Shown: positions 1-6,047 of the stretch, piece by piece
Position numbering within the stretch: position 1 is the first letter of the stretch
Layout of the letters: every line of letters begins with the position of its first letter
NCBI GenBank assembly: GCA_002448555.1
Contig: DJYV01000089.1
Location: 1-6,407, forward strand
DNA: 6,407 nt
Source of the DNA: Flavobacteriales bacterium UBA6969
Lineage (GTDB): Bacteria; Bacteroidota; Bacteroidia; Flavobacteriales_D; Sanyastnellaceae
Reading direction: 5' to 3'
Position numbers and translations under genes: made by a program
The notes under the pieces: generated by a model
Database searches by the model: none
The model's input: only the letters and a program-made list of their open reading frames with translations
What the model was told of the DNA's origin: nothing

Positions 1-1062
1 GGCATGCAGTTCGACCGCGGCTACTTGTCGCCGTACTTCGTGACCAACAGTGAAAAGATGGAGGCCGAGCTCGAAAGCCCCTACATCCTCATCTACGACA
101 AGAAAATCTCCACCATGAAGGACTTGCTCCCAAGCTTGGAGCAAACCGCTCAAAGCGGTCGTCCGTTGCTAATCATCGCTGAAGATATCGACGGAGAAGC
201 ACTGGCTACCCTCGTGGTGAACAAGATCCGCGGCTCGCTCAAAGTGGCGGCTGTCAAGGCACCTGGATTCGGCGACCGCCGTAAGGCCATGCTGCAGGAC
301 ATCGCCATCCTCACCGGCGGACAGGTCATATCTGAAGAAACCGGATTGAAACTTGAGAACGTCACCCTGGCTGATTTGGGTACTGCGGAGAAAGTGACCA
401 TCGACAAGGACAACACCACCATTGTCAACGGAAGCGGGGTAAAGGAGCAAATCGACGCGCGCATTGGTCAGATTAAGGCGCAAATTGAAACCACGACTTC
501 GGATTACGACAAGGAGAAGTTGCAGGAGCGCCTCGCCAAACTCGCGGGCGGTGTTGCCGTGCTGTACGTAGGTGCAGCCACGGAGGTGGAGATGAAGGAG
601 AAGAAGGACCGAGTGGATGACGCATTGCACGCAACCCGCGCAGCCGTTGAAGAGGGTATTGTTCCTGGAGGGGGCACGGCCTACATCCGCGCAGCGGCTC
701 AAGTCGGAGGCTTGACCGGTATCAACCAAGACGAAACCACGGGCGTACAGATCGTTCTTCGCGCTGTCGAGGAGCCGCTTCGTCAGATTGTGGCCAACGC
801 CGGCGGTGAGGGCGCAGTGGTCGCGAATTCCGTTCGCGAAGGTGAAGGCGATTTCGGCTACAACGCACGCACCGAGGTGTTCGAGAACTTATTCGAGGCG
901 GGTGTTATCGACCCGACGAAGGTCACCCGTGTTGCCCTCGAAAACGCCGTTTCCATCTCGGGCATGGTGTTGATCACCGAGTGTGTCATTGCTGATGAAG
1001 AAGAGGAGGCACCTGTCGCTCCTCCTGCCGGTATGGGCGGCGGCATGGGCGGCATGATGTAA
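1..1062 (+). CDS. groL: Chaperonin GroEL (60 kDa), C-terminal part, 5' end outside the window
   Basis: This is the large subunit of the cytosolic GroEL/GroES folding machine, an ATP-driven double ring that encloses unfolded proteins. The fragment opens in frame with GMQFDRGYLSPYF, which aligns with E. coli GroEL from about Gly192, so roughly 190 N-terminal residues lie to the left. It contains most of the apical domain (SPYILIYDKKIS, LLIIAEDIDGEALATL, VKAPGFGDRRKAMLQDIA), the second part of the intermediate domain and the C-terminal half of the equatorial domain (DPTKVTR). The ATP-hydrolysis aspartate, Asp398 in E. coli, is codon 207 here (in VDDALHATRAAVEEG). The offset is exactly 191, so there is no net indel up to that point. 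The tail ends in the usual Gly-Met repeat (GGGMGGMM). The implied full length is about 544 aa, normal for the family. The gene looks intact and ends in TAA followed by a strong terminator. groES is presumably upstream, but it is not visible. Confidence 0.98.
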   Translation, partial: GMQFDRGYLSPYFVTNSEKMEAELESPYILIYDKKISTMKDLLPSLEQTAQSGRPLLIIAEDIDGEALATLVVNKIRGSLKVAAVKAPGFGDRRKAMLQDIAILTGGQVISEETGLKLENVTLADLGTAEKVTIDKDNTTIVNGSGVKEQIDARIGQIKAQIETTTSDYDKEKLQERLAKLAGGVAVLYVGAATEVEMKEKKDRVDDALHATRAAVEEGIVPGGGTAYIRAAAQVGGLTGINQDETTGVQIVLRAVEEPLRQIVANAGGEGAVVANSVREGEGDFGYNARTEVFENLFEAGVIDPTKVTRVALENAVSISGMVLITECVIADEEEEAPVAPPAGMGGGMGGMM

Positions 1063-1081
1063 GCCTGACCAGAACGCACTG

Positions 1082-1112
1082 AAAAAGCCACTCCAATCGG
1101 GGTGGCTTTTTT
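1082..1112 (+). terminator. Rho-independent terminator of groEL
   Basis: A 13-bp stem (1082-1094 with 1099-1111, one T-G wobble) has the tetraloop AATC and runs into six T residues at 1107-1112. It starts 20 bases after the groEL stop codon. The 5' arm begins with five A residues, so the element could also stop minus-strand transcription. It separates groEL from gldA, so gldA needs its own promoter or read-through. Confidence 0.92.
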
Positions 1113-1139
1113 GTTCCCTTGGGAATCATCGTACCTTCG
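1110..1139 (+). promoter_or_regulatory. Candidate Bacteroidota-type promoter for gldA-rsgA
   Basis: TTTG at 1110-1113 is followed after 18 bases by TACCTTCG at 1132-1139. This resembles the Bacteroidetes consensus (TTTG near -33, TAnnTTTG near -7) with one mismatch in the second box. Transcription would begin about five bases downstream, near 1144-1146, almost on the ATG at 1146. The message would therefore be leaderless or nearly so. The -33 element overlaps the last T residues of the groEL terminator. This is pattern matching only. Confidence 0.4.
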
Positions 1140-1145
1140 ATGCCG

Positions 1146-1853
1146 ATGTCGGTCTCGGTCAAAAACGTGAAGCGTATGTTCGGTGAACAAGCTGCCCTGA
1201 ACGGGGTCAGTTTGGACGTACCGAGCCCGCAAGTGCTCGGTTTGCTCGGTCCCAATGGGGCGGGAAAATCAACGTTGATGCGTTTGATCGCGGGGTATCT
1301 ACCGCCCAGTGAAGGGAAGGTAGAAGTGTGCGGGAAGGATGTAGAAGAGCATCCGGTTGAAACCAAACAGCACATCGGCTACCTGCCGGAACACAACCCC
1401 ATTCACCTCGAGATGTACGTGCGCGAATACCTCGATTATGTAGCGCATCTGTACCAGCTTCCCGACCGAAAGGCCAAGGTGGAAGAAGTCATTGAACGGG
1501 TTGGATTGACCCCTGAAGTCCACAAGCTGATTGGCCAGCTTTCAAAAGGCTATCGCCAGCGGGTCGGCTTGGCTCAAGCACTGATTCATGATCCGGAGGT
1601 GTTGATTTTGGACGAACCAACGTCTGGTTTGGACCCCATCCAGTTGGTTGACATCCGCAACCTCATCAAAGAGGTGGGTAAGAAGCGCACCGTGATCCTT
1701 TCCACACATATCATGCAAGAGGTCGAGGCGATGTGCGAACGGGTGGTCATGATCCACCGCGGCCAACTTGTCGCTGACGATACGGTGGCCAATCTGTCGA
1801 GCCAACCGGGAGGTTTGGAGGCGGCGTTTCAATCCCTCGGTACATCTGCTTGA
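1146..1853 (+). CDS. gldA: ABC transporter ATP-binding protein, gliding motility GldA type
   Basis: This is the cytoplasmic ATPase subunit of an ABC transporter. In Flavobacterium, GldA works with the membrane proteins GldF and GldG and is needed for gliding; the transported substrate is unclear. The 235-aa product has all ABC motifs: Walker A GPNGAGKST at residues 35-43, signature LSKGYRQ at 132-138, Walker B LILDEP at 153-158 and the H-loop histidine in STH at 186-188. IGYLPEHNPIHLEMYVREYL around residues 77-96 is the segment most typical of GldA and is the reason for the specific name. Met at 1146 (MSVSVKNVKRMFG) fits the usual family N-terminus. Met at 1140 is also possible, while a TTG at 1119 lies just after the terminator and is unlikely. 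No Shine-Dalgarno is present. The TGA shares its A with the rsgA ATG. gldF and gldG are not in the window, so a general ABC-2 type exporter ATPase remains a less likely alternative. Confidence 0.88.
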   Translation: MSVSVKNVKRMFGEQAALNGVSLDVPSPQVLGLLGPNGAGKSTLMRLIAGYLPPSEGKVEVCGKDVEEHPVETKQHIGYLPEHNPIHLEMYVREYLDYVAHLYQLPDRKAKVEEVIERVGLTPEVHKLIGQLSKGYRQRVGLAQALIHDPEVLILDEPTSGLDPIQLVDIRNLIKEVGKKRTVILSTHIMQEVEAMCERVVMIHRGQLVADDTVANLSSQPGGLEAAFQSLGTSA

Positions 1854-2809
1854 TGGAGATTCGGCAAACACGTGGCGTTGTGTTGCGCTCCACAGGTTCG
1901 TGGTACGAAGTGCGCGATGCCGATTCTGGAAACGTGCATTCGTGCCGGGCAGGAGGGCGTTTGCGATTGCAGGGTGACCGGTCGACCAACCCATTTGCTG
2001 TGGGCGATGACGTCGTCATTGAATTTCACGGCGAGGATGAGCCGCCACTCATCGTAGAGCGCAAGAAGCGCCGCAACGCCATCGTGCGCCGTTCGGTCAA
2101 TCTGTCCAAGCAAAGCCACATTGTTGCCGCCAACCTGGACCGGGCTTTTCTCATCGTTACCGTTGCCAGCCCGGAAACTAGTACGGGCTTCATCGATCGA
2201 TTCCTCGTCACGGCGGAGGCCTATGGGGTACCGACGACCTTGGTCTTCAACAAATGGGATTTGTACGGTGGTCAACCAGATGCTACGGCTCGCCTTGAAT
2301 ACCTCGAAGAGGTGTACCAGCTGGCCGGCTACACCACCCTTCGCACCTCCGCTGAAACCGGCGAGGGCCTGGACGAATTGAAGGCGGCCCTCGCTTCCGC
2401 GGGCATCAACCTGCTTTCCGGGCACAGCGGTGTGGGCAAAAGCACGTTGATCAACCGGTTATTGCCCGGCCTTGAATTGAAAACAGGTGACGTCTCGAAG
2501 GCGCACCAAAAGGGCAAGCATACCACCACTTTTGCCGAGATGTTTGCCTTGCCTGAAGGCGGTTACCTCGTGGACACTCCTGGCATCAAAGGGTTTGGGT
2601 TGGTCGAACTCGAACGGGACCAGCTGCATCACTATTTCCCCGAGCTGTTCGCCAAACTCCCCGCGTGCAAATTTCACAACTGCCTGCACCGTTCGGAGCC
2701 CCAGTGCGCGGTCCGTACAGCCGTAGAAGAGGGAGAAATCGCAGAAGAACGGTACGTCAACTACCTCGATTTGTATGAAAACTTCGAGGCTGATACCGCC
2801 TACCGATAG
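1853..2809 (+). CDS. rsgA: Ribosome small subunit-dependent GTPase A (RsgA/YjeQ/EngC)
   Basis: This is a circularly permuted GTPase that binds the 30S subunit late in assembly, checks the decoding site and helps release assembly factors on GTP hydrolysis. The 318-aa product has an N-terminal OB-fold (about residues 1-75, starting RGVVLRSTGSWYEV). The GTPase motifs follow in permuted order: G4 NKWD at 133-136, G5 near SAETG at 166-170, G1 P-loop GHSGVGKST at 190-198, the G2 threonine region GKHTTT, and G3 DTPG at 241-244. A C-terminal zinc knuckle has ligands Cys272, Cys277, His279 and Cys285. Length is normal for the family. The ATG at 1853 is chosen because it makes a TGATG overlap with gldA, pointing to translational coupling; a TTG one codon earlier is open but adds nothing. 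No terminator follows: the TAG is three bases from the stop codon of the convergent cysQ. Confidence 0.96.
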   Translation: MEIRQTRGVVLRSTGSWYEVRDADSGNVHSCRAGGRLRLQGDRSTNPFAVGDDVVIEFHGEDEPPLIVERKKRRNAIVRRSVNLSKQSHIVAANLDRAFLIVTVASPETSTGFIDRFLVTAEAYGVPTTLVFNKWDLYGGQPDATARLEYLEEVYQLAGYTTLRTSAETGEGLDELKAALASAGINLLSGHSGVGKSTLINRLLPGLELKTGDVSKAHQKGKHTTTFAEMFALPEGGYLVDTPGIKGFGLVELERDQLHHYFPELFAKLPACKFHNCLHRSEPQCAVRTAVEEGEIAEERYVNYLDLYENFEADTAYR

Positions 2810-2812
2810 CCC

Positions 2813-3598
2813 TTATATGCGCGAGGCGTAAAGATTCCCCACTCGCAGGCTCATGGAGTTGTAGGTGAGCGGTTGGTTGGTTTCGCGGTCGCGCACGGCA
2901 ATGCCCATGCTGCGCAAAATGCCATCGCCAGCTGCACAATCCCACTCCATGTACGAGGCGCTACGTGCGTGCACATCGGCCTCACCGGTGGCGAGGAGGC
3001 AGAATTTCAATGCACCACTGACTGCTTCCATCAGAAACGTTCCAGCGTCTAAGGATGCGGGAAGCAGGTCTTCTTTCGATAGCGCCTCATTCCAACTTGT
3101 AACGAGGCGGTATGGCCGGGTGGCGGGTCGTGGTGTGATGGGCCGATACTCGCTCAAATTGGTGAGGGAAACCGTAAAAGGCGTTCTGGATTGGGTGCCC
3201 GCAAAAATCCGGTCGGACAACGGGTCGGCGACGACACCGAGGATGGGTCCTGATGCATCGCATAGGGCAATGTTGATAGCAAAGCCTTCCCGGTGGTCGA
3301 GGTACGACTGGGTGCCATCCAATGGGTCCACGAGCCAAAAGAGTGGCCAGTTGGAGCGCTCGGCGTATGGGGGCAGGGCGCCTTCTTCGCTGATGATGGG
3401 GATGCCGTGCGGCGCCAATACGTTTTGGATCGCGGTGTGGCTTTCGAGGTCCACCGCAGACACCGGACTGCCGTCCCGTTTTGCGCGGATGACGAGGCGA
3501 TCGTTTTGGTGGGACAGGTGGTGAAGGAGCACTGCCGAGCCGGCCGCAGCCGCTTCAAGCGCGGCATCCAGAAGCAGGTCCAGTCGCTCGTTCTCCAT
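2813..3598 (-). CDS. cysQ: 3'(2'),5'-bisphosphate nucleotidase CysQ, inositol monophosphatase family
   Basis: CysQ hydrolyses 3'-phosphoadenosine 5'-phosphate (PAP) to AMP and phosphate, removing the inhibitory by-product of PAPS-dependent sulfate assimilation and sulfo-transfer. It needs Mg2+. The 261-aa product has the family metal sites: ISEEG at residues 69-73 (Glu71/Glu72), LVDPLDGT at 89-96 (Asp91, Asp94) and MEWD at 217-220 (Asp220). GALKFCLLATGEADVHAR before the last site and QPLTYN near the C-terminus are typical of CysQ rather than of SuhB-type inositol phosphatases. Two conserved stretches differ from what I expect of CysQ: DGTQSYLD instead of DGTKEFI, and EWDCAAGDGIL instead of EWDTAAGHAIL. 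Met at 3598 is chosen because the frame continues upstream through the plus-strand riboswitch, where the translation no longer resembles the family. There is no Shine-Dalgarno. It is convergent with rsgA and divergent from the receptor gene. Another IMP-family phosphatase with a different substrate is the main alternative. Confidence 0.85.
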   Translation of the reverse strand: MENERLDLLLDAALEAAAAGSAVLLHHLSHQNDRLVIRAKRDGSPVSAVDLESHTAIQNVLAPHGIPIISEEGALPPYAERSNWPLFWLVDPLDGTQSYLDHREGFAINIALCDASGPILGVVADPLSDRIFAGTQSRTPFTVSLTNLSEYRPITPRPATRPYRLVTSWNEALSKEDLLPASLDAGTFLMEAVSGALKFCLLATGEADVHARSASYMEWDCAAGDGILRSMGIAVRDRETNQPLTYNSMSLRVGNLYASRI

Positions 3599-3603
3599 GG
3601 CGA

Positions 3604-3610
3604 CAAGATA
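3604..3610 (-). promoter_or_regulatory. Weak candidate -7 box for cysQ
   Basis: Read on the minus strand, TATCTTG (one T short of TAnnTTTG) lies six bases before the cysQ ATG. It is the mirror of the plus-strand box at 3622-3629 within a shared dyad. If it is used, the cysQ message would start at or next to its ATG. I see no matching TTTG at the -33 position. Confidence 0.2.
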
Positions 3611-3621
3611 CAGATTTGATG

Positions 3622-3629
3622 TATATTTG
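3622..3629 (+). promoter_or_regulatory. Candidate -7 promoter box for the riboswitch-receptor transcript
   Basis: TATATTTG is an exact match to the Bacteroidetes -7 consensus TAnnTTTG. Transcription starting about five bases downstream would begin near 3634, just before the first base of aptamer stem P1 (about 3636-3638), where a riboswitch leader would be expected to start. No good TTTG is seen 17-20 bases upstream, so the call rests on the -7 box and its position. Confidence 0.5.
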
Positions 3630-3635
3630 TCCCGT

Positions 3636-3712
3636 CGCAGGGGTGCCTCGATTCCGAGTGCTGAGAACATACCCTCATAACCTGACCGGATAATACCGGT
3701 AGGGGAGCTGAG
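3636..3712 (+). ncRNA. TPP riboswitch (THI-box) aptamer
   Basis: The leader RNA carries the conserved parts of the thiamine pyrophosphate aptamer in the right order. GGGGTGC at 3640-3646 pairs through GGGT with ACCC at 3671-3674 (P2). CTCG/CGAG at 3647-3650 and 3655-3658 form the short P3 with loop ATTC. CTGAGA at 3661-3666 is the pyrimidine-binding motif. CCTGA at 3681-3685, then CCGG, ATAATA, CCGG (P5, 3686-3699) and TAGGGGA at 3700-3706 form the pyrophosphate-binding arm (P4/P5). P1 is short (CAG 3638-3640 with CTG 3708-3710), so the outer ends are approximate. The layout closely follows the E. coli thiM aptamer. In bacteria, TPP binding to this class normally lowers expression of the downstream gene. 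The only gene downstream on this strand is the TonB-dependent receptor, whose ATG lies about 70 bases on. Confidence 0.95.
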
Positions 3713-3713
3713 C

Positions 3714-3729
3714 CAGGCCGTTGGGCCTG
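3714..3729 (+). promoter_or_regulatory. Hairpin in the riboswitch expression platform
   Basis: CAGGCC (3714-3719) and GGCCTG (3724-3729) form a perfect 6-bp stem with loop GTTG, directly after the aptamer. The bases after it (AATTGGGATTG) are not a U-tract, so it is not an intrinsic terminator by itself. It probably acts as a spacer or helper stem in the platform. Confidence 0.5.
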
Positions 3730-3750
3730 AATTGGGATTGTGCCCCCTTG

Positions 3751-3784
3751 CGTCGTTTTGTTTAATGAACCTCAAAAAACGATG
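3751..3784 (+). promoter_or_regulatory. Candidate start-codon sequestering helix
   Basis: CGTCGTTTT (3751-3759) can pair with AAAACGATG (3776-3784) in nine consecutive pairs, one of them G-U, around a 16-base loop. The helix contains the receptor ATG (3782-3784), so forming it would block initiation. No oligo-U terminator is evident in the leader, which makes translational control plausible. This is a hand-derived pairing without energies. Confidence 0.4.
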
Positions 3785-3785
3785 A
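3765..3785 (+). other. Six-codon leader mini-ORF overlapping the receptor start
   Basis: ATG at 3765 opens a short frame encoding MNLKKR. Its TGA (3783-3785) overlaps the receptor ATG (3782-3784) as ATGA. It lies in the loop and 3' arm of the possible start-codon helix. It could couple translation or occur by chance; nothing shows that it is translated. Confidence 0.2.
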
Positions 3786-6037
3786 ATCGATTCACCTTCA
3801 TTTTGCTCTGCGCACTGGCCTACCATGTGCCCGGTGTCGCCCAATCTCCCTCCGCTGCAGCTGTGGACTCCGTGCTGAAAACCGTTCAGTTACTTCCGGC
3901 TACAGTCTCCGCCATTCAGGCGCCTGAACGGTCTCCATTTCCAACGCAAACAGTCGAGGCTGTGGAGCTGGCAAAAAGAGATGCATCCATGGACATGCCA
4001 TTTCTTTTGCGATTTACACCTTCACTCGTCGTGACCTCTGATGCCGGCGCTGGCATTGGGTACACATCCATGCGCATCCGGGGATCGGATCAGACGCACA
4101 TCAACGTGACCATTAACGGGGTTGCCCTCAACGATGCTGAATCGCACCAAGTTTACTGGGTGGATTTACCCGATTTGGCGAGCAGCGTGGATAACTTGAC
4201 CATTCAGCGTGGGGTCGGTAGTTCATCCAATGGCGCCGGAGCATTTGGCGCCACCGTGGCCATCCAAACCATGGAGTTCAATGAAAAGGCCGGTGGCCGG
4301 GTTGTACTCTCCGGCGGATCCTTCGGCACGTTGCGCAGCATGGCACAGTGGAGCACGGGTGAAATCGGTTCGGGCTTCTACATGGAAGGCCGGGCCTCAC
4401 GGATTTTGTCCGATGGCTACATGGACCGGTCAGCCAGTGACTTGTCGAGCATGCAGTTAGGCCTTGGATACCGCTGGGATTCAGGACAAATTGCATATTC
4501 AGCGATGCTGGGCCATGAGAGGACAGAGCAAGCATGGTACGGTGTGCCCCGCATCGGATTGGATGCCGATGCCGATTCCATTTGGGCTTGGGCGGCTAAT
4601 TCTTACGAGTACGGATATGGTGCTGACTCGGCGCGTATTGAAGATTTAATTGATCGAGGACGCCAACACAATTATTATGACTATGCTGACCAGGTAGACG
4701 ATTACCGGCAGGATCACCATCAGGTCCATGTAAGCCAGCGCCTCGGGAGCTGGGATTTTGGTGCAACTTTGCACTATACTGCTGGCGCTGGATACTGGGA
4801 GCAATTCAGGGAGATGGATGACATTGCATTGTACGGAGGAACTTCCGTAATCACTTCCGAGGACACCGTTACCACTTCCAATGTCATTCGCCGGCGCTGG
4901 TTGGATAATGATTTTTTCGGAGGCATCCTTCAGGGTAGCCGATCTTTAGAGAACGGCGGTGTACAATTTGGCTTAGGAGCTTTTCAGTACGAGGGTGAAC
5001 ACTTCGGCAACCCAATTTGGATGGAAGCAGGGGGACAATCGCTCTCGCCGCAGCATCGCTACTACGATAATCTTGGACAGAAATCGGATCGATACGCGTT
5101 CGTCAGCGGTAACCAGCGCCTAGCTGAGGGTAAGGTCAACGTTCGAGGAGAAATTCAGGCGCGCCAGGTGGGCTATAGCGTTGAAGGCACCGACAATGAT
5201 TTGCGCACGCTACAGGTCGATACTTCAATGACTTTCATTAATCCCAAACTTGGATTGGATTACATCGTCAGCCCAAGTAGCCGTATTTTCGCCTCCGTGG
5301 CTAGGGGGAGTCGTGAGCCCGTGCGCAACGATTTCATTGACCGGTCCACCGTCACTTACCCGTTAGCGGAGCAATTAACGGACTACGAACTGGGCTGGGA
5401 AGTTTCAACACCTGAATGGAGCATGCAGGCCGTGGGCTACTTCATGCAGTATGAGAACCAATTGGTTCTGACTGGGGCGTTGAACGATGTAGGTTCTCCA
5501 ATCAGGCAAAACGTAGCCAGTAGCTACCGCGCGGGACTGGAATGGACCAACATGTGGCGTCCGATGAACGGATTTCAGTGGTACAGTACCGTAACGGCTT
5601 CCCAGAACCGCATCACCGAATTCGGCTTCGACTCGGGAATGGACCCAGCCGATATCAGCTTCTCCCCCAACTTTACAGCGTCGAGTGTAGTGACCTGGGA
5701 GGCATTGAACCGCCTAAATGAAGAAGGGGTCGGTTCGACGTGCCTGTTTGAATGGTCTGCCCGCCACGTGGGAAAGCAATTTCTTGACAATACGTCCAGC
5801 GATGTGCGATCATTGGATGCGTATAACGTTCATGATGCGCGTGTTCGCTGGATGTGGAACCGACCGAATGGATCTTACGTCGCGGTTTCCGCATATTTGC
5901 GGAATTTCTTGGACGCCCAATACAGCGCGAACGGATGGGCTTATTTTTATGAGTGGGGAGGAGAGGAAATTTCTGAGGTGTACGTCTACCCGCAAGCGGG
6001 CCGCCACGGTCTGTTGGCTCTGGAATTCTCGTTCTGA
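3782..6037 (+). CDS. TonB-dependent outer-membrane receptor, probable thiamine (or precursor) importer, Omr1-like
   Basis: This is an outer-membrane active transporter that takes energy from TonB-ExbBD to bring a scarce ligand into the periplasm. The 751-aa product starts with a signal peptide (MNRFTFILLCALAYHVPGVA, likely cut after Ala20). A stretch including LPATVSAIQA near residue 40 is where a TonB box is expected. The plug domain spans about 50-170, with SMRIRGSDQTHINVTINGVALNDAE at 96-120 and IQRGVGSSSNGAGAFGATVAIQT at 141-163. The rest is a beta-barrel rich in alternating aromatic residues, ending in a terminal Phe (ALEFSF) as barrel-assembly substrates do. It lacks the N-terminal carboxypeptidase-regulatory-like domain of SusC proteins. 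The ATG at 3782 is preferred over an in-frame GTG at 3740, because it starts the signal peptide and lies clear of the leader. The ligand is inferred only from the TPP riboswitch upstream; the barrel alone does not reveal it. Thiamine-regulated receptors named Omr1 were predicted earlier in Bacteroidetes. A siderophore or cobalamin receptor is less likely in this context. Confidence 0.9.
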   Translation: MNRFTFILLCALAYHVPGVAQSPSAAAVDSVLKTVQLLPATVSAIQAPERSPFPTQTVEAVELAKRDASMDMPFLLRFTPSLVVTSDAGAGIGYTSMRIRGSDQTHINVTINGVALNDAESHQVYWVDLPDLASSVDNLTIQRGVGSSSNGAGAFGATVAIQTMEFNEKAGGRVVLSGGSFGTLRSMAQWSTGEIGSGFYMEGRASRILSDGYMDRSASDLSSMQLGLGYRWDSGQIAYSAMLGHERTEQAWYGVPRIGLDADADSIWAWAANSYEYGYGADSARIEDLIDRGRQHNYYDYADQVDDYRQDHHQVHVSQRLGSWDFGATLHYTAGAGYWEQFREMDDIALYGGTSVITSEDTVTTSNVIRRRWLDNDFFGGILQGSRSLENGGVQFGLGAFQYEGEHFGNPIWMEAGGQSLSPQHRYYDNLGQKSDRYAFVSGNQRLAEGKVNVRGEIQARQVGYSVEGTDNDLRTLQVDTSMTFINPKLGLDYIVSPSSRIFASVARGSREPVRNDFIDRSTVTYPLAEQLTDYELGWEVSTPEWSMQAVGYFMQYENQLVLTGALNDVGSPIRQNVASSYRAGLEWTNMWRPMNGFQWYSTVTASQNRITEFGFDSGMDPADISFSPNFTASSVVTWEALNRLNEEGVGSTCLFEWSARHVGKQFLDNTSSDVRSLDAYNVHDARVRWMWNRPNGSYVAVSAYLRNFLDAQYSANGWAYFYEWGGEEISEVYVYPQAGRHGLLALEFSF

Positions 6038-6047
6038 GCGCGCTGGG

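Larger units (their letters stand above)
3602..3631. repeat. Interrupted dyad between the divergent genes
   Basis: Two nested inverted-repeat pairs share nearly the same centre (about 3616): GACAA (3602-3606) with TTGTC (3627-3631), and ATACA (3608-3612) with TGTAT (3620-3624). The element spans 30 bp and covers the plus-strand -7 box and the mirror-image minus-strand box. It may be a regulator site, or it may simply be two similar promoter boxes facing away from each other. Confidence 0.4.

Noticed and set aside
150..729. Long open frames on the minus strand within groEL
   Set aside because: They are the reverse of a strongly conserved coding region, show no family resemblance, and are explained by GC-rich codon bias.
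1119..1145. TTG start for gldA at 1119
   Set aside because: It lies only seven bases after the terminator T-run and upstream of the likely transcription start. Family proteins start near MSVSVKN.
2794..2830. Possible bidirectional terminator at the rsgA/cysQ junction
   Set aside because: TAC(C)GCCT and AGGCGTA are inverted, but the loop is 22 bases, the stem has a bulge and there is no T-run on either side.
3740..3781. GTG start at 3740 adding 14 residues to the receptor
   Set aside because: It puts MPPCVVLFNEPQKT before a perfect signal peptide and places the start inside the riboswitch platform. The ATG at 3782 fits better.
2813..3785. Functional link between cysQ and thiamine metabolism because of adjacency to the riboswitch
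   Set aside because: The aptamer is on the opposite strand and cannot act in the cysQ message. Divergent adjacency alone does not support a shared pathway.
3599..3844. 82-residue N-terminal extension of the minus-strand CysQ
   Set aside because: The extension runs through the antisense of the TPP aptamer and the receptor signal peptide, and the translation does not look like the family. The protein beginning at 3598 has normal length.
4561..4580. Short tandem GCCGAT repeat in the receptor (DADAD)
   Set aside because: It is in frame, only a few units long and in a likely surface loop. There is no sign of slippage or a separate element.
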